Shown here: positions 50,901 through 61,300 of the stretch, one piece after another
Layout: each line of letters begins with the position of its first letter
Numbering within the stretch: position 1 is the stretch's first letter
NCBI GenBank assembly: GCA_946894095.1
Contig: OX335660.1
Span: 3,539,001 to 3,603,000, forward strand
Length of the DNA stretch: 64,000 nt
DNA from: Incurvaria masculella
Taxonomy: Eukaryota; Arthropoda; Insecta; Lepidoptera; Incurvariidae
Direction of reading: 5' to 3'
Translations under genes and position numbers: made by a program
Notes under the pieces: generated by a model
The model's input: only the letters and a program-made list of their open reading frames with translations
What the model was told of the DNA's origin: nothing
Databases searched by the model: none

Positions 50901-51731
50901 ATCTATGACGAGACAACCAAGAGAGGTTATGGCATTAAGATTCCTAGTTCTGCATCAATATACACTTCTGAAGCTTTGGCAATTCAAATCGCACTCGAGT
51001 TCATCGAAGTTCAACAACACTATACGTGGATAATAATAAGCGACTGCATGAGCGTTCATAGAGCCCTACAGAATACGAAACTAGATGCCAATACTCACTA
51101 TGTCATACACCAAATACGGGATAAACACTTTTCCTTGATACAGCAAGGCTACGAAATATGTTTTTTCTGGATTCGCGGCCACATAAATTTGAAGCCACAC
51201 GACTCAGCAGATTATCTAGCTAGAACGATAGCTGACAGCAACCTGAATATTTGCCATATTAAGAATGTTGCCCTACCGCAATCGGAATTTGTAGCGAAAA
51301 TAAAACAGGAAATTATCCACGAATGGACCGAACAATGGAAAATGTCCAATACGGGTCGTTGGTACGCCGAAATAAACGATTTAGTTGGGAAAACACCTTG
51401 GTTCAATAAAACCTTACCAAAAAGAAGAAAATATTATACAACAATTTGTCGTCTACGTTTCGGACATTGTCTTTTTCAATCCCATCTTTACAGATTAAAC
51501 CTTATCGACACCGCCGTATGCCCACACTGCAACTTAGCTGATCAATCCCTGGACCACCTCTTCTTTCATTGCTGTGCTTTTGATGAGCAAAGAGAAAAAC
51601 TATATAAATGCTTAGAAATTACATACAAAGAAAGAGAAAAAATCCCGCTCGACCTGAAAAAGATATTAAGTCAACCGACCAACTTTGAACCCATATTTCT
51701 ATATATACATGAGACAATAGAAAGTATTTAA
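47994..51731 (+). CDS. LINE 2 ORF2: endonuclease, reverse transcriptase, RNase H
   Basis: 1245 residues. Endonuclease (1 to about 225): VVQWNAQSLL, IISETWLKPQ, IIAGDFNAHHTFWG, ALDLTMVS; the usual SDH motif reads SYH at about 209. Reverse transcriptase (about 440-720): NSYRPVALTSCIGKIFEQLI, QFGFRRGRSARESF, VFLDVVGAFNNIDH, GTSQGGILSPLLF, and FADD at about 670 (catalytic Asp pair). RNase H (about 950-1080): IYTDGSKTVRGVG, TSEALAIQIAL, ISDCMSVHRAL, RGHINLKPHDSADYLA. C-terminal zinc knuckle CPHCNLADQSLDHLFFHC at about 1176. It nicks target DNA and copies the element RNA at the nick. ATG overlaps the gag stop (TAATG), suggesting coupled re-initiation as known for the silkworm LINE SART1. Confidence 0.93.
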   Translation: MSTLNVVQWNAQSLLCHRHILTQFLYENDIHIAIISETWLKPQQRCKFRGYQLERSDSGNSHNGVAILIHNSLSYTKIITTSDNSIQNIAIKLSYNNKFVTIVSLYSPPNCTPPFTKSKFDRLVKNISEPTIIAGDFNAHHTFWGCNNTDSRGRDILEIIDDNNLVLLNNGEVTTVGSSRWRPNALDLTMVSSSLALSCNWTVHDDPLGSYHLPTITKILLANNTYNNQETANNFPKHPNFRLVNWKIYSDLVSRELEHFNFDNLNPIESYDSFCNILNAAIEKSIPKRKHSSTPNSTFRHSKPKLSVPWWNEKCSSAVENSRKAYATFKLNCNDENYIEFKRLQALKKLILKRERSESWQRLCESFNRYTPVSKIWNTIKKFNNTYQSNSHNTNHDWINDFLQKYTPDYVENQLHSINSSVPNNNENEYLTKYFTLQELKSALNSRRDTACGLDMIPYKMLRHLNHNSLVIFLNTLNKLWCTSIIPWEWKIDCLIPILKPNKSKDDANSYRPVALTSCIGKIFEQLIKQRLEFFIERNNILPSNQFGFRRGRSARESFSHLHLDISKAFSLNHDTVCVFLDVVGAFNNIDHFTLASILNSLGIPAKLINWIYNFLNGREVYVKYSNSLFGPRFSYRGTSQGGILSPLLFIIYIHKLNSKLGFDVNNLQFADDLVIYCSIGDRATTLTCINKAMENLYKYFTELNLDISPEKSKVVIFSKNKYKLKAEVFYNNTLLPVVETVKFLGIIFNSNLSWNSYIDGIADKALRSYNILRSLAGTYWGADPKILIMLFKSLIRSHFEYGFLCFSHHWKLIEKLEKIQNKSLRLITGAMMSTPIVSMQVECNIPPLRIRFKYLKLKFLLKLLSISNHPLFTKIQHLLSIPSDPSHHPYILRDFSNILHYKNEYEIQANFNFPCYLGKYDSKFYGIPIQIDENLECKEDFLEQISSYRGYRRIYTDGSKTVRGVGCAIYDETTKRGYGIKIPSSASIYTSEALAIQIALEFIEVQQHYTWIIISDCMSVHRALQNTKLDANTHYVIHQIRDKHFSLIQQGYEICFFWIRGHINLKPHDSADYLARTIADSNLNICHIKNVALPQSEFVAKIKQEIIHEWTEQWKMSNTGRWYAEINDLVGKTPWFNKTLPKRRKYYTTICRLRFGHCLFQSHLYRLNLIDTAVCPHCNLADQSLDHLFFHCCAFDEQREKLYKCLEITYKEREKIPLDLKKILSQPTNFEPIFLYIHETIESI

Positions 51732-51980
51732 CTACATGACACTCCAGAATTGACTACAATCCATAAGATACAATAAAGAGAAGGCTGTATAGCGAAAGCT
51801 TTTGCCTGTCCATTGGATAAAGAAACAAAAAAAAAAAAAAAAATGTCATAACAAACCTGAAAATCAGGAAAATGAGGGAAATCGATACGAAGGGCCTATT
51901 AACTAACGCAATTTACTATTGCAATAACGCTGTGTCCGCAAAACTTTTGCTCAGAAGTGACCGTCTCAGTAGGTTTGACA

Positions 51981-52313
51981 ATGCTCAATCAGCGCAACAT
52001 ATTCGAAACCATCTCCATTGTAACAATATGTTCCTGGCTTGTTCTTGTGTTATTTCACTACTTAACCGGAATATTCGGTGTCTGGCTACCTGTCTACATA
52101 ATTACCATCTTCGTTCTCTCAGTCTACTTCAGCTCTAGAGCCCTACAGAAACTTCTAGCCCTGAATGCACCTATAAATTTCACTGAAATTATCGAAGACA
52201 GTCGCTGGAGCTTTATAGGACGATGGATACCGGTGCAGCGTTTGTTTCCAAAAAACCCAGTTCAGGATGAATGGAAGGAGTATGACACAAATGAACTAAG
52301 TATTATTTCAACG
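51981..52313 (+). CDS. Sorting nexin exon 1: start and membrane anchor
   Basis: ATG at 51981 (MLNQRNIFETIS); the frame is open upstream to 51903 but has only a GTG at 51957. The hydrophobic stretch TICSWLVLVLFHYLTGIFG and the adjoining VYIITIFVLSVYF form one or two membrane helices. It ends NELSIIST at donor ACG|GTAAGC (52314), phase 0. The start lies 124 bp after the LINE 2 target duplication. Confidence 0.82.
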
Positions 52314-55300
52314 GTAAGCGATTCATTTTAACATTATTTAATATTTCTTCCAACGCTGCCTGCTTTCTGTTAAATATGAGATACACATCGAGGCATTCCA
52401 TGGTCAGGGTCTTCTTGCAGACAAATCTGTCCCAGAGTTACATTTACTAGTGTCTTTCATACCTTCAATGATTAATCAAACATCTAATCTTGCAATCTTA
52501 CTGGTAGACAAAACATGTCGTCTTACGAATATATTGTAGCGAAAAATCGTCACCGGAGATGCATACTTTTTTACATAAATTAATAAAGATAAATAAGAGT
52601 ATTCAGAGTGGGCGGACTAACTTTAATACGCAGATGGAACTTTTATTAATCGAATACAGTCTTGAAATTGCCGCTACGCTACAGGGTCATGGCGCTAGAG
52701 CGACATGTGCATGCACGCTGATGTTGCAAATGTGACTTATTTAGCGATACCGTGGGGAATCAGGAAGCTAGCAAAGAGTCGGGCGCACTGCTTACGTTAG
52801 AAATATATGTTTTTTTTGTTTTGGTTAAGGTGCCACCACGCTAACATATTGTTGGCTATGAAAAGCATACTAGCAAACGAGCATTGTCGGGGATGCGGCC
52901 GATATCATGACTGGGTGTGATATCAGCCATGTTATTATAACCATAAAAAAAACCCATACACACTTTTATCAGGTTAAGGAATATTTTTATTACCCAATAG
53001 AACATTACGTTCACTTATATGATTGATTGATTGAATTGATTGAAATTTTTTTTTTATGCGACCTGACATGGATGGCTAATACCACACAACTACCGTTATG
53101 ATATTAGCCCAATACACCACATTCCCGAAGGAATTAGGTGCCATGCCAGGACCTTCCCTTTATGAGCACGGCTACATTGAACTGGATGGAAAACACGGAC
53201 AATTTTTCATTGCCGCTTCGACCATCTTTTTATCCAATGCGATGGTACCAACCCGGGCGGGCTTAAACCCTACCACCTAGTAGGGGAAGGGGACCTACAG
53301 TTTTACATGGATTCCGAACCATGGAGCAGCTCGCATTCGTGATAAAATGGACTTATCGAACTCTGAAAGAGAAAGACAGTGGTGCAAGTTGGTATTGAAC
53401 CCGAGCCTCTGGTACGCTAGGCCAGTCCCCGCGCCACTAGGCTACGAGCCACAAATATACAAAAAACACACAAAAAACAATTTACAAAAGAAAGTTTAGT
53501 CCAATAACAACATAAGTGGGGCGCAAAGGCGGGCTTATCCCTCAAAGAGATTTCTTCCTGCCGATCTTTGGGTGTTTGAGAAGTTCAATAGGGATATATT
53601 CGTAGGTAGTGGCGGTAGGTTTGGTTTGTGAATTTTAGTATGCATATTATATTAACCTAAAACTACACCTTAAAAAAAATTATGAAATGAAGTATAAGCA
53701 TGTTGCGTTGTTGCGTCGCTGTTACAATACAAAATCATTGCATAGTTAGAACCTTAATATAAATTATAATCAGGGCACCGATAGTTTGAAGTGAAATCTG
53801 AACCATGAACGATGAATCCCTGGCATCTTAGAACATGTACGGCAAGAAACGCAGTGGGCCCACTTGTATTCTTTTTACTTACTGGAGCCCACACAACATA
53901 AACATGTTTGTGATATTGGGCCTAGGTGTTGGAGCGGCGGCTGGTATCATCGTGGTATGCTGAGTATGTGTCACCAGAAATCAGCTTCCCGTTCGCCTGC
54001 AAAGAGTTGCTGGATCACGCCATTGGGAAAGCTTTCCAGGTAACACTTATCAATTATTTAATCTATAAACATTAAGCTATACCTACCTAATATATGAAAA
54101 CCTGAGTGATTTTTCTTGTCGGTTCCGCTTTATCCATAAACATGAACTTGAACATGTGTACAGCAACAAATGTAACTACGTATAAATAGGAAACAAAAAT
54201 AATTTGTCCAAACTGCATTGATAATAATTCTATTTCTTAGGGCCGATTTTTCAATCATCAGATAGTACTTATCGGACTGATAGTACAAATTTACATTTTT
54301 CAAAAGACAGATAGTCATTACCGGAGAATTATATCTTCTGTCACAATTTTGTGCCTGTAATTTTACTAATAATAATATGCACTTACTATAACGGATGGAT
54401 AACCATAGGCGTAAATAGATTCGTCGAATAGCTATCTGACTGTTTATCAGACCATTGAAAAATCAGCCCTTAGTCTTTTATTAATGTTAAGTTGATAACT
54501 TTACTAGCTTTTATCTGCAGTTCAGACTGCGTTTTATTACTTTTTGCATCACATTTACTCTTACTAGTCATTGGCCTGATATCATACTGCTAATGCAGAA
54601 GAAACCCAATTCAATAAACATAGATGTTTTATATTATTCTCATGAGATACCAGAGAAACAAATATAGTCTCGTAAATATACCAAATAACTGTATGAAATT
54701 ACCTGATGTAAACCAACCTTAAATATGTTCTTTTCAGATCTCAAACCATATTGACACTCCGACCTTGTATACAGATGTGTGTTCTGTACTCCTGAGTCAC
54801 CTGAAGGAGTATAAGCGTGCTGTGAAACTCCTGGAGCTTTCCAATGAAGGAAATTTTCGAACATATTACAGAATGATGCATCCAGCCTTTTCTAAAGAAG
54901 AACCTGATGTTAGAAAAAAGTGCCCTTCGGCTGAACACTGCAAAAATATCTTAAGAATAGTGCTCAAAGAAGTGATACCTTTTGACTTATGGGATACCCC
55001 ACCCGCAGAGTTACTAATCAGGATTTTGACAAAAAGACTGGATTCTTTTATCAAAGAGACAATATCTGATCCCAATTGGCTGAATGAAAAATTACTGCAG
55101 ATGTTACAAGACAAAAATTTTAAAGTTGATATAGCTGAAGATGATACCGAACCGGAGACTCTGAAGAAAACAGAAGAAAACGCCAAAGAAAAAGCACCAC
55201 CAGAAATTAAACTTGATGCACCGGAATCAAATAAATCAGAATCTATTACACCCGTAACAATCGAAGCAGCTCTCTCCGATATTATAATGAAAAGCACAGC

Positions 55301-58300
55301 ACCAATTTTGCAAAATGTAATTACTGAAGAAACTTACAACACCAATACAGCTTCAACTGATGTAAACATAGAAAAAGTGAAGTCGACTATTGATCAATCA
55401 GATAAATATCCCTTAGACTTCCAAGCTTCTCCCATTCTACGACAGCGACGCGGCCGGCAGGGAAGGAGCGAAGTGAAGATCCATGACCGTATAGTCGAGG
55501 GGAGCGTAAAGACATGGGACACAGACGTAGACCTGAAGTGCATAAGCGTGGGACAGGATCTGTTGGCGAGTCTGGATGGAGGGATCACTGTTAGTCGGCT
55601 GTGGGAAACGGACAACGCGGAGGGAGGCGAAGGCTGGAGTCCCAACCCACCGCAGAAGGCCTCCAGTCAACCGCAGCAGTCTCCGCCGGCACTATGGTTC
55701 GGTGGGTAGTTTCCTCTAGCTAGGCATAGTATGGAGTAGACAGAAGATACCTAGGTTGATTTCTTAGTTTACATATGTATCTGGCAGGGGGAAGGGACAA
55801 CTTCTTTGTTAGGTCTATGCTTTTCATTCTTCGCAGGCACACTTTCCATATACTTTCTGTTGCAACTGACTTTAGGTATAACCTTTTCAATGTTGCCAGC
55901 TTAGTAGCAACATGCCCACTTCTTTTATAGAAGCTACAATAGACTGCTTTTTCTCCCAATGCTCCAATGATAATATCCGAATACCAATTATCCAGATATC
56001 CTAGTATTACAAAACACCCCATGTGCTCTTGTTACTGGTTACGACTACCACTGGGTAGTATTGGGTAAATATGAACTCTACTTCCTCAAATATTGTTTCT
56101 GAAAGCCCAACTCTCACGACATTAATTTCTGAATTATTTTTATCGAACAATTGGTGTTCTATTGCACATGCCTGCTATGCAATCTGCCATAAAATTCAAT
56201 TGAAGATTGAATTATCACAGCTCCATAGAAATGTACAAATGTGGACTGAGAAACAGATAAAACGGTTAACTGAATGTTTGTATTGCGATGTGATTTCAAA
56301 TAACCCAAGGAATCAATTTTAAGTGTTAGAGATGAATTCTTAATTCCAGGCGAAGAAGATGCAACGGAGTTGGAGTTAGATAGCAGTCCGCCCAAACCAA
56401 ACGTGAGGCCAGAGCCACCGGCTAACTTCAGCCTAACTGGCATTCACAATATGCGCGACCTACAAAGCACCGTCAATCAGGCAAAGCATAAGATCGGTGA
56501 CCTACAGGTGGAACCAACGTCCTTAGTTGCGCCTGCCCTTCGGTGAATGTTAGACTTTCTATGGCGGCACACCAATGCTTTTTGGAATTCTGATATCTTC
56601 CGGTCTGACTTCTCTTAGATCGCTCGCCTTGTATGCCGGACGGGTTCAAATCCCGGCCTTGTAAATTTTTTTTTTTCAGTTAGATTAGTACACTTCGTCA
56701 CAAATGCAGTTCCATAGTTCAGAATCCATGTAAAACTGTAAGTCCCCTCCCTTTACTTGGCAGCTGGGTTAAGCCTGGCCGAGTTGGTACCATCGCATTT
56801 TAAGAAAAATAGCCAAAATTTTGTAAAGCCACGCATAATGTTTGGCAATCGCTCGTTTGGTTAATTAAAGTTCCGAGCATTGGTGTACTGTTTTCAGCTG
56901 TTGCACATACATGATTGTGGTTGCTATGTGGGTATCGTTTTCTTTTCTGTCACTGTTTTTCCATCCTTCTATTGATCACTCTTTTTTATCATGCTAACTT
57001 TTTGCATGCTCTTTTTTTATTCTACTTTCAGAATCCACTTGATATTTATTAAGCACGAAAATATAGTTATCTGCATGACACCGATTTATGTGCTTGACAA
57101 TAATATGATTAAACCTTGCTAATATGTGACGTAACAATATATGTGCATGTTATATTAATCGCACGATTGAATACATTATAGCGAAATTATAATATCGCAA
57201 ACCCAATAATATATTTTTACATATTTATACAGGTGATTTTATAAAAACCTGCACCGCTTTAGGAAATATATCTGTATCGAAAACAAATCAGCTTCCTTTA
57301 TTTCAAATATTGAAATAAAAAAATCATGTTATGTACTAAAGGATTCACTGACGCGGGTATCTTTAAAATCTCCGACAAAAAGTTTTTACTTAAATTCACA
57401 TCCAATTTTGTCAAGCACTTTTTTTATTGATCCTTATTATAATGAATGCAACAATGTCCCGTTTGGCCCCTTTTATTCTAAAACAGGAAAAATAAACTAT
57501 TGTATCGTAGGACGAAGCCGCCGGTATGATGGAGGGTATATTGGATTTCGGCATCGCCGGACTAAAAAAGGGGCTCCGCATGACGGGCCTGCACGAAGGA
57601 CACCAGGTCAGTGGTCGACGCGAGCCATATTCAAGCGCCACATTGCGGTACCTTAAAAACTGTCGTTCGTGAGCGGTAGGTGCTAGAACGAATATTAACA
57701 TTGGAAAGCAGCTTTAGTGCAGTTAGTTCGCATAGCTTGTAAATACACATTGATTTGTTTAACCATTTCAATCGTTTTGCCATTTTTAGGGTCCTGTCGC
57801 AAAAATGAAAAATCCCTTATGGTCTGGCTGGCACTGGTGTCTGTCAGTCACGCGCATTTTGTCCCGAATCTTATGTAGTTATCGTTATTACGAATCAAAC
57901 ATACTTTTGCTGAAAACATCATACTTTTTGAGAAAAGCTAGATTTCTGAAACCTGCAGTGACGGGACCCTTGACAGGTAAACACATTCACGCTTGACCGG
58001 TTTTTATTAATTTGAGATTAAACAGTGATATTTATATTTGATGTATTGTAATTGCATATCTTTTAATGAGGAGATACAGGCATCTCCAGTTATGTTTTTA
58101 TTTTTTGAAATTTTACGGTTTCACTGTGTGCGATGCCACATTTACGTCTGACAGCCTGACTCGCCAAACGGCAACCGTTTAACGGTAACACCGACCATTT
58201 GACGGACCTGAGCAACAAAGTCGTCCTGACAATAGAGTCATCTAACTAAAGTGTAAATATAAAAATATATTTTTTTAGACACACAGAATGTGTACGTAAA

Positions 58301-61300
58301 TAAGTATATACTAACAAAATATACTATGTCTCTTTTTTCAAGTTTTCACTTGGAAGCAAGGACACATTATTTAAAAAGAGAGCATAGTGTAAGATCCTTT
58401 TTTAGCTTTCTTTCTTTCCTTGCTTCACCGTTCATTCTATGCGTCATCATCAATCAAGAGCGTTATAATAATGCAGAAAATCTAATTAGATTGTTTCTAA
58501 CATGGAGATATATATATCACTGCCAAACCTCAAATTATAACACATTTATTCATATGTTTATCATCATTAAACAAAATAGAAGTGGTATTTAGTTAGGTAG
58601 CCTCTTATAATAGATTCGCACCTAGTACAGCTTCTTTATTAAGTTTTTATGAAAACATAACGAAAATTATATTGCAGGACAAGCTGGCGACGACTCCCAG
58701 CAAGGAACGCCCCAACATGAGTCGCAGGACGCCGCCTGAACCACTCACACCCAAACATGAGACTGGACACTTTCGTAAAGATATCTCACCCGCACTCGGT
58801 AATCACTATATGTCATTAGTTTACATCAGTATTTCTCAAAGTCAGCGAAACGCCCTCTAGTGACCGCTAAAGACCTACAGGGGGACGGTGAAGGGCCCAG
58901 AGAAAATCTGGGGTCGATGGACCGCTTCGATGGTGTAGGGGGCGATGGCAGATTTGGGTTTTTTTATATTTTAAAGTACTTTCAATTAAATTAAAAACCT
59001 ACCTACTACACTACAGCGACTATTCTGTTCTTATTCCTGCCCAGTTCGACTGTAAAGAATAAATAAATTATGTTGGCTTTAAAAACACAAATCTGCTTCC
59101 ACGCCCCCCATTTTCCTCTGGGCCTTTTACCGCCGAGAATATAAAAAGAATAGTACTCATACGGCAAGCCAAAAATAAATAAACTAATTATAGTTATTAA
59201 AGAGCTCATTGAAATTATTATTGTGATTATTAAGATGTGCTAAAGCTATAAAAGGGGGGGGGGGGCACTACCATTCTTTTTCTACTTAATGTTTTTGTAA
59301 TAGCGTAATGTGCGCTCAGGGTATCTTATTGTATATAACTTATTTGTAATTTTCCAGAGGATGAAGTAAATAACGTGAGCAATACGAATTCATCTCTGCA
59401 TCTGGTGAAGCAGCATCGAGTTACTTCGCAGGATAGTGTAGTGAGTACATTGTGAAGTCTAAATTCCTTAGACTTATCAATACCCCTTTTTAATGTATAT
59501 TTGTGACTATTACCATCCTTACTTTACTGAAAAAAGTCCAAATGCCATTCTGAAGCACATTGTGATTACATTGAGCTGTGTTAAAAACACGGACTATTTT
59601 TTATAGCATCACTCTTTAAACCAGATAGAAATAATCCGATTTTTTTTAGTCGAAAATTGAGGTTTTTTGCATGTTGAAAAAAAAAAACACATACACATTA
59701 ATTTATGCATAAATTACATTAATATTTATAACAAAAATGCAGTCATTGATTTTAAGCCTAGCCTATTTAAATAAAATTAACGAAAGAAAACAAATATAAA
59801 ACATGATTTTATTTGTTTTGTCGGTAAAGTCTATAATACAACATAACTGGCACGAAAAAAGATGCAGGCAGTAGGAAAAATAATTCTTTTTTCAGCCACG
59901 CCCCATTCCTGGAAAGTCGGAGGAGGGAGCGAAGCAGGAGGGAGGGTCGCCAGAGTTAGAGTACGAGGAGGCGGCCGACTTCGCGTCCAGCATCGCCAAG
60001 CTCCGGAGCCTGCTGCAGCAGCGCACCGCCGACACGCCGCCCAAGTATGTTGTGTCTTGGTCGGAGGAGGCAGCAAGATAGGAGGGAAAGTTGCTGAAGT
60101 TTCAGCACGAGGAGGCGGACGACTTCGCGTCCAGCATCGCCAAGCTCCGGAGCCTGCTGCAGCAGCGCACCGCCGACACGCCGCCCAAGTATGTTGTGTC
60201 TTGGTCGGAGGAGGCAGCAAGATAGGAGGGAAAGTTGCTGAAGTTTCAGCACGAGGAGGCGGACGACTTCGCGTCCAGCATCGCCAAGCTCCGGAGCCTG
60301 CTGCAGCAGCGCACCGCCGACACGCCGCCCAAGTATGTTGTGTCTTGGTCGGAGGAGGCAGCAAGATAGGAGGGAAAGTTGCTGAAGTTTCAGCACGAGG
60401 AGGCGGACGACTTCGCGTCCAGCATCGCCAAGCTCCGGAGCCTGCTGCAGCAGCGCACCGCCGACACGCCGCCCAAGTATGTTGTGTCTTGGTCGGAGGA
60501 GGCAGCAAGATAGGAGGGAAAGTTGCTGAAGTTTCAGCACGAGGAGGCGGACGACTTCGCGTCCAGCATCGCCAAGCTCCGGAGCCTGCTGCAGCAGCGC
60601 ACCGCCGACACGCCGCCCAAGTATGTTGTGTCTTGGTCGGAGGAGGCAGCAAGATAGGAGGGAAAGTTGCTGAAGTTTCAGCACGAGGAGGCGGACGACT
60701 TCGCGTCCAGCATCGCCAAGCTCCGGAGCCTGCTGCAGCAGCGCACCGCCGACACGCCGCCCAAGTATGTTGTGTCTTGGTCGGAGGAGGCAGCAAGATA
60801 GGAGGGAAAGTTGCTGAAGTTTCAGCACGAGGAGGCGGACGACTTCGCGTCCAGCATCGCCAAGCTCCGGAGCCTGCTGCAGCAGCGCACCGCCGACACG
60901 CCGCCCAAGTATGTTGTGTCTTGGTCGGAGGAGGCAGCAAGATAGGAGGGAAAGTTGCTGAAGTTTCAGCACGAGGAGGCGGACGACTTCGCGTCCAGCA
61001 TCGCCAAGCTCCGGAGCCTGCTGCAGCAGCGCACCGCCGACACGCCGCCTAAGTATGTTGTGTCTTGTCGTAGGAGGCAGCAAGATAGGAGGGAAAGTTG
61101 CTGGAGTTTCAGTACGAGGAGGCGCACGACTTCGCGTCCAGCATCGCCAAGCTTCGGAGCCTGCTGCAGCAGCGCACCGCCGACACGCCGCCCAAGTATG
61201 TTGTGTCTTGGTCGGAGGAGGCAGCAAGATAGGAGGGAAAGTCGCTGGAGTTTAAGTACGAGGAGGCCGACGACTTCGCGTCCAGCATCGCCAAGCTTCG

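Larger units (their letters stand above)
46638..51840 (+). mobile_element. LINE 2: full-length non-LTR retrotransposon with intact ORFs
   Basis: 5.2 kb bounded by a 16-bp target duplication AAATGTCATAACAAAC (46622-46637 and 51841-51856), ending in poly-A. A short 5' UTR (about 110 bp) is followed by gag and a 1245-codon ORF2 with no stop or frameshift. Same domain order as LINE 1 but only distantly similar, with much higher AT content. The exact flanking duplication and intact ORFs mean a young insertion. Confidence 0.93.
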
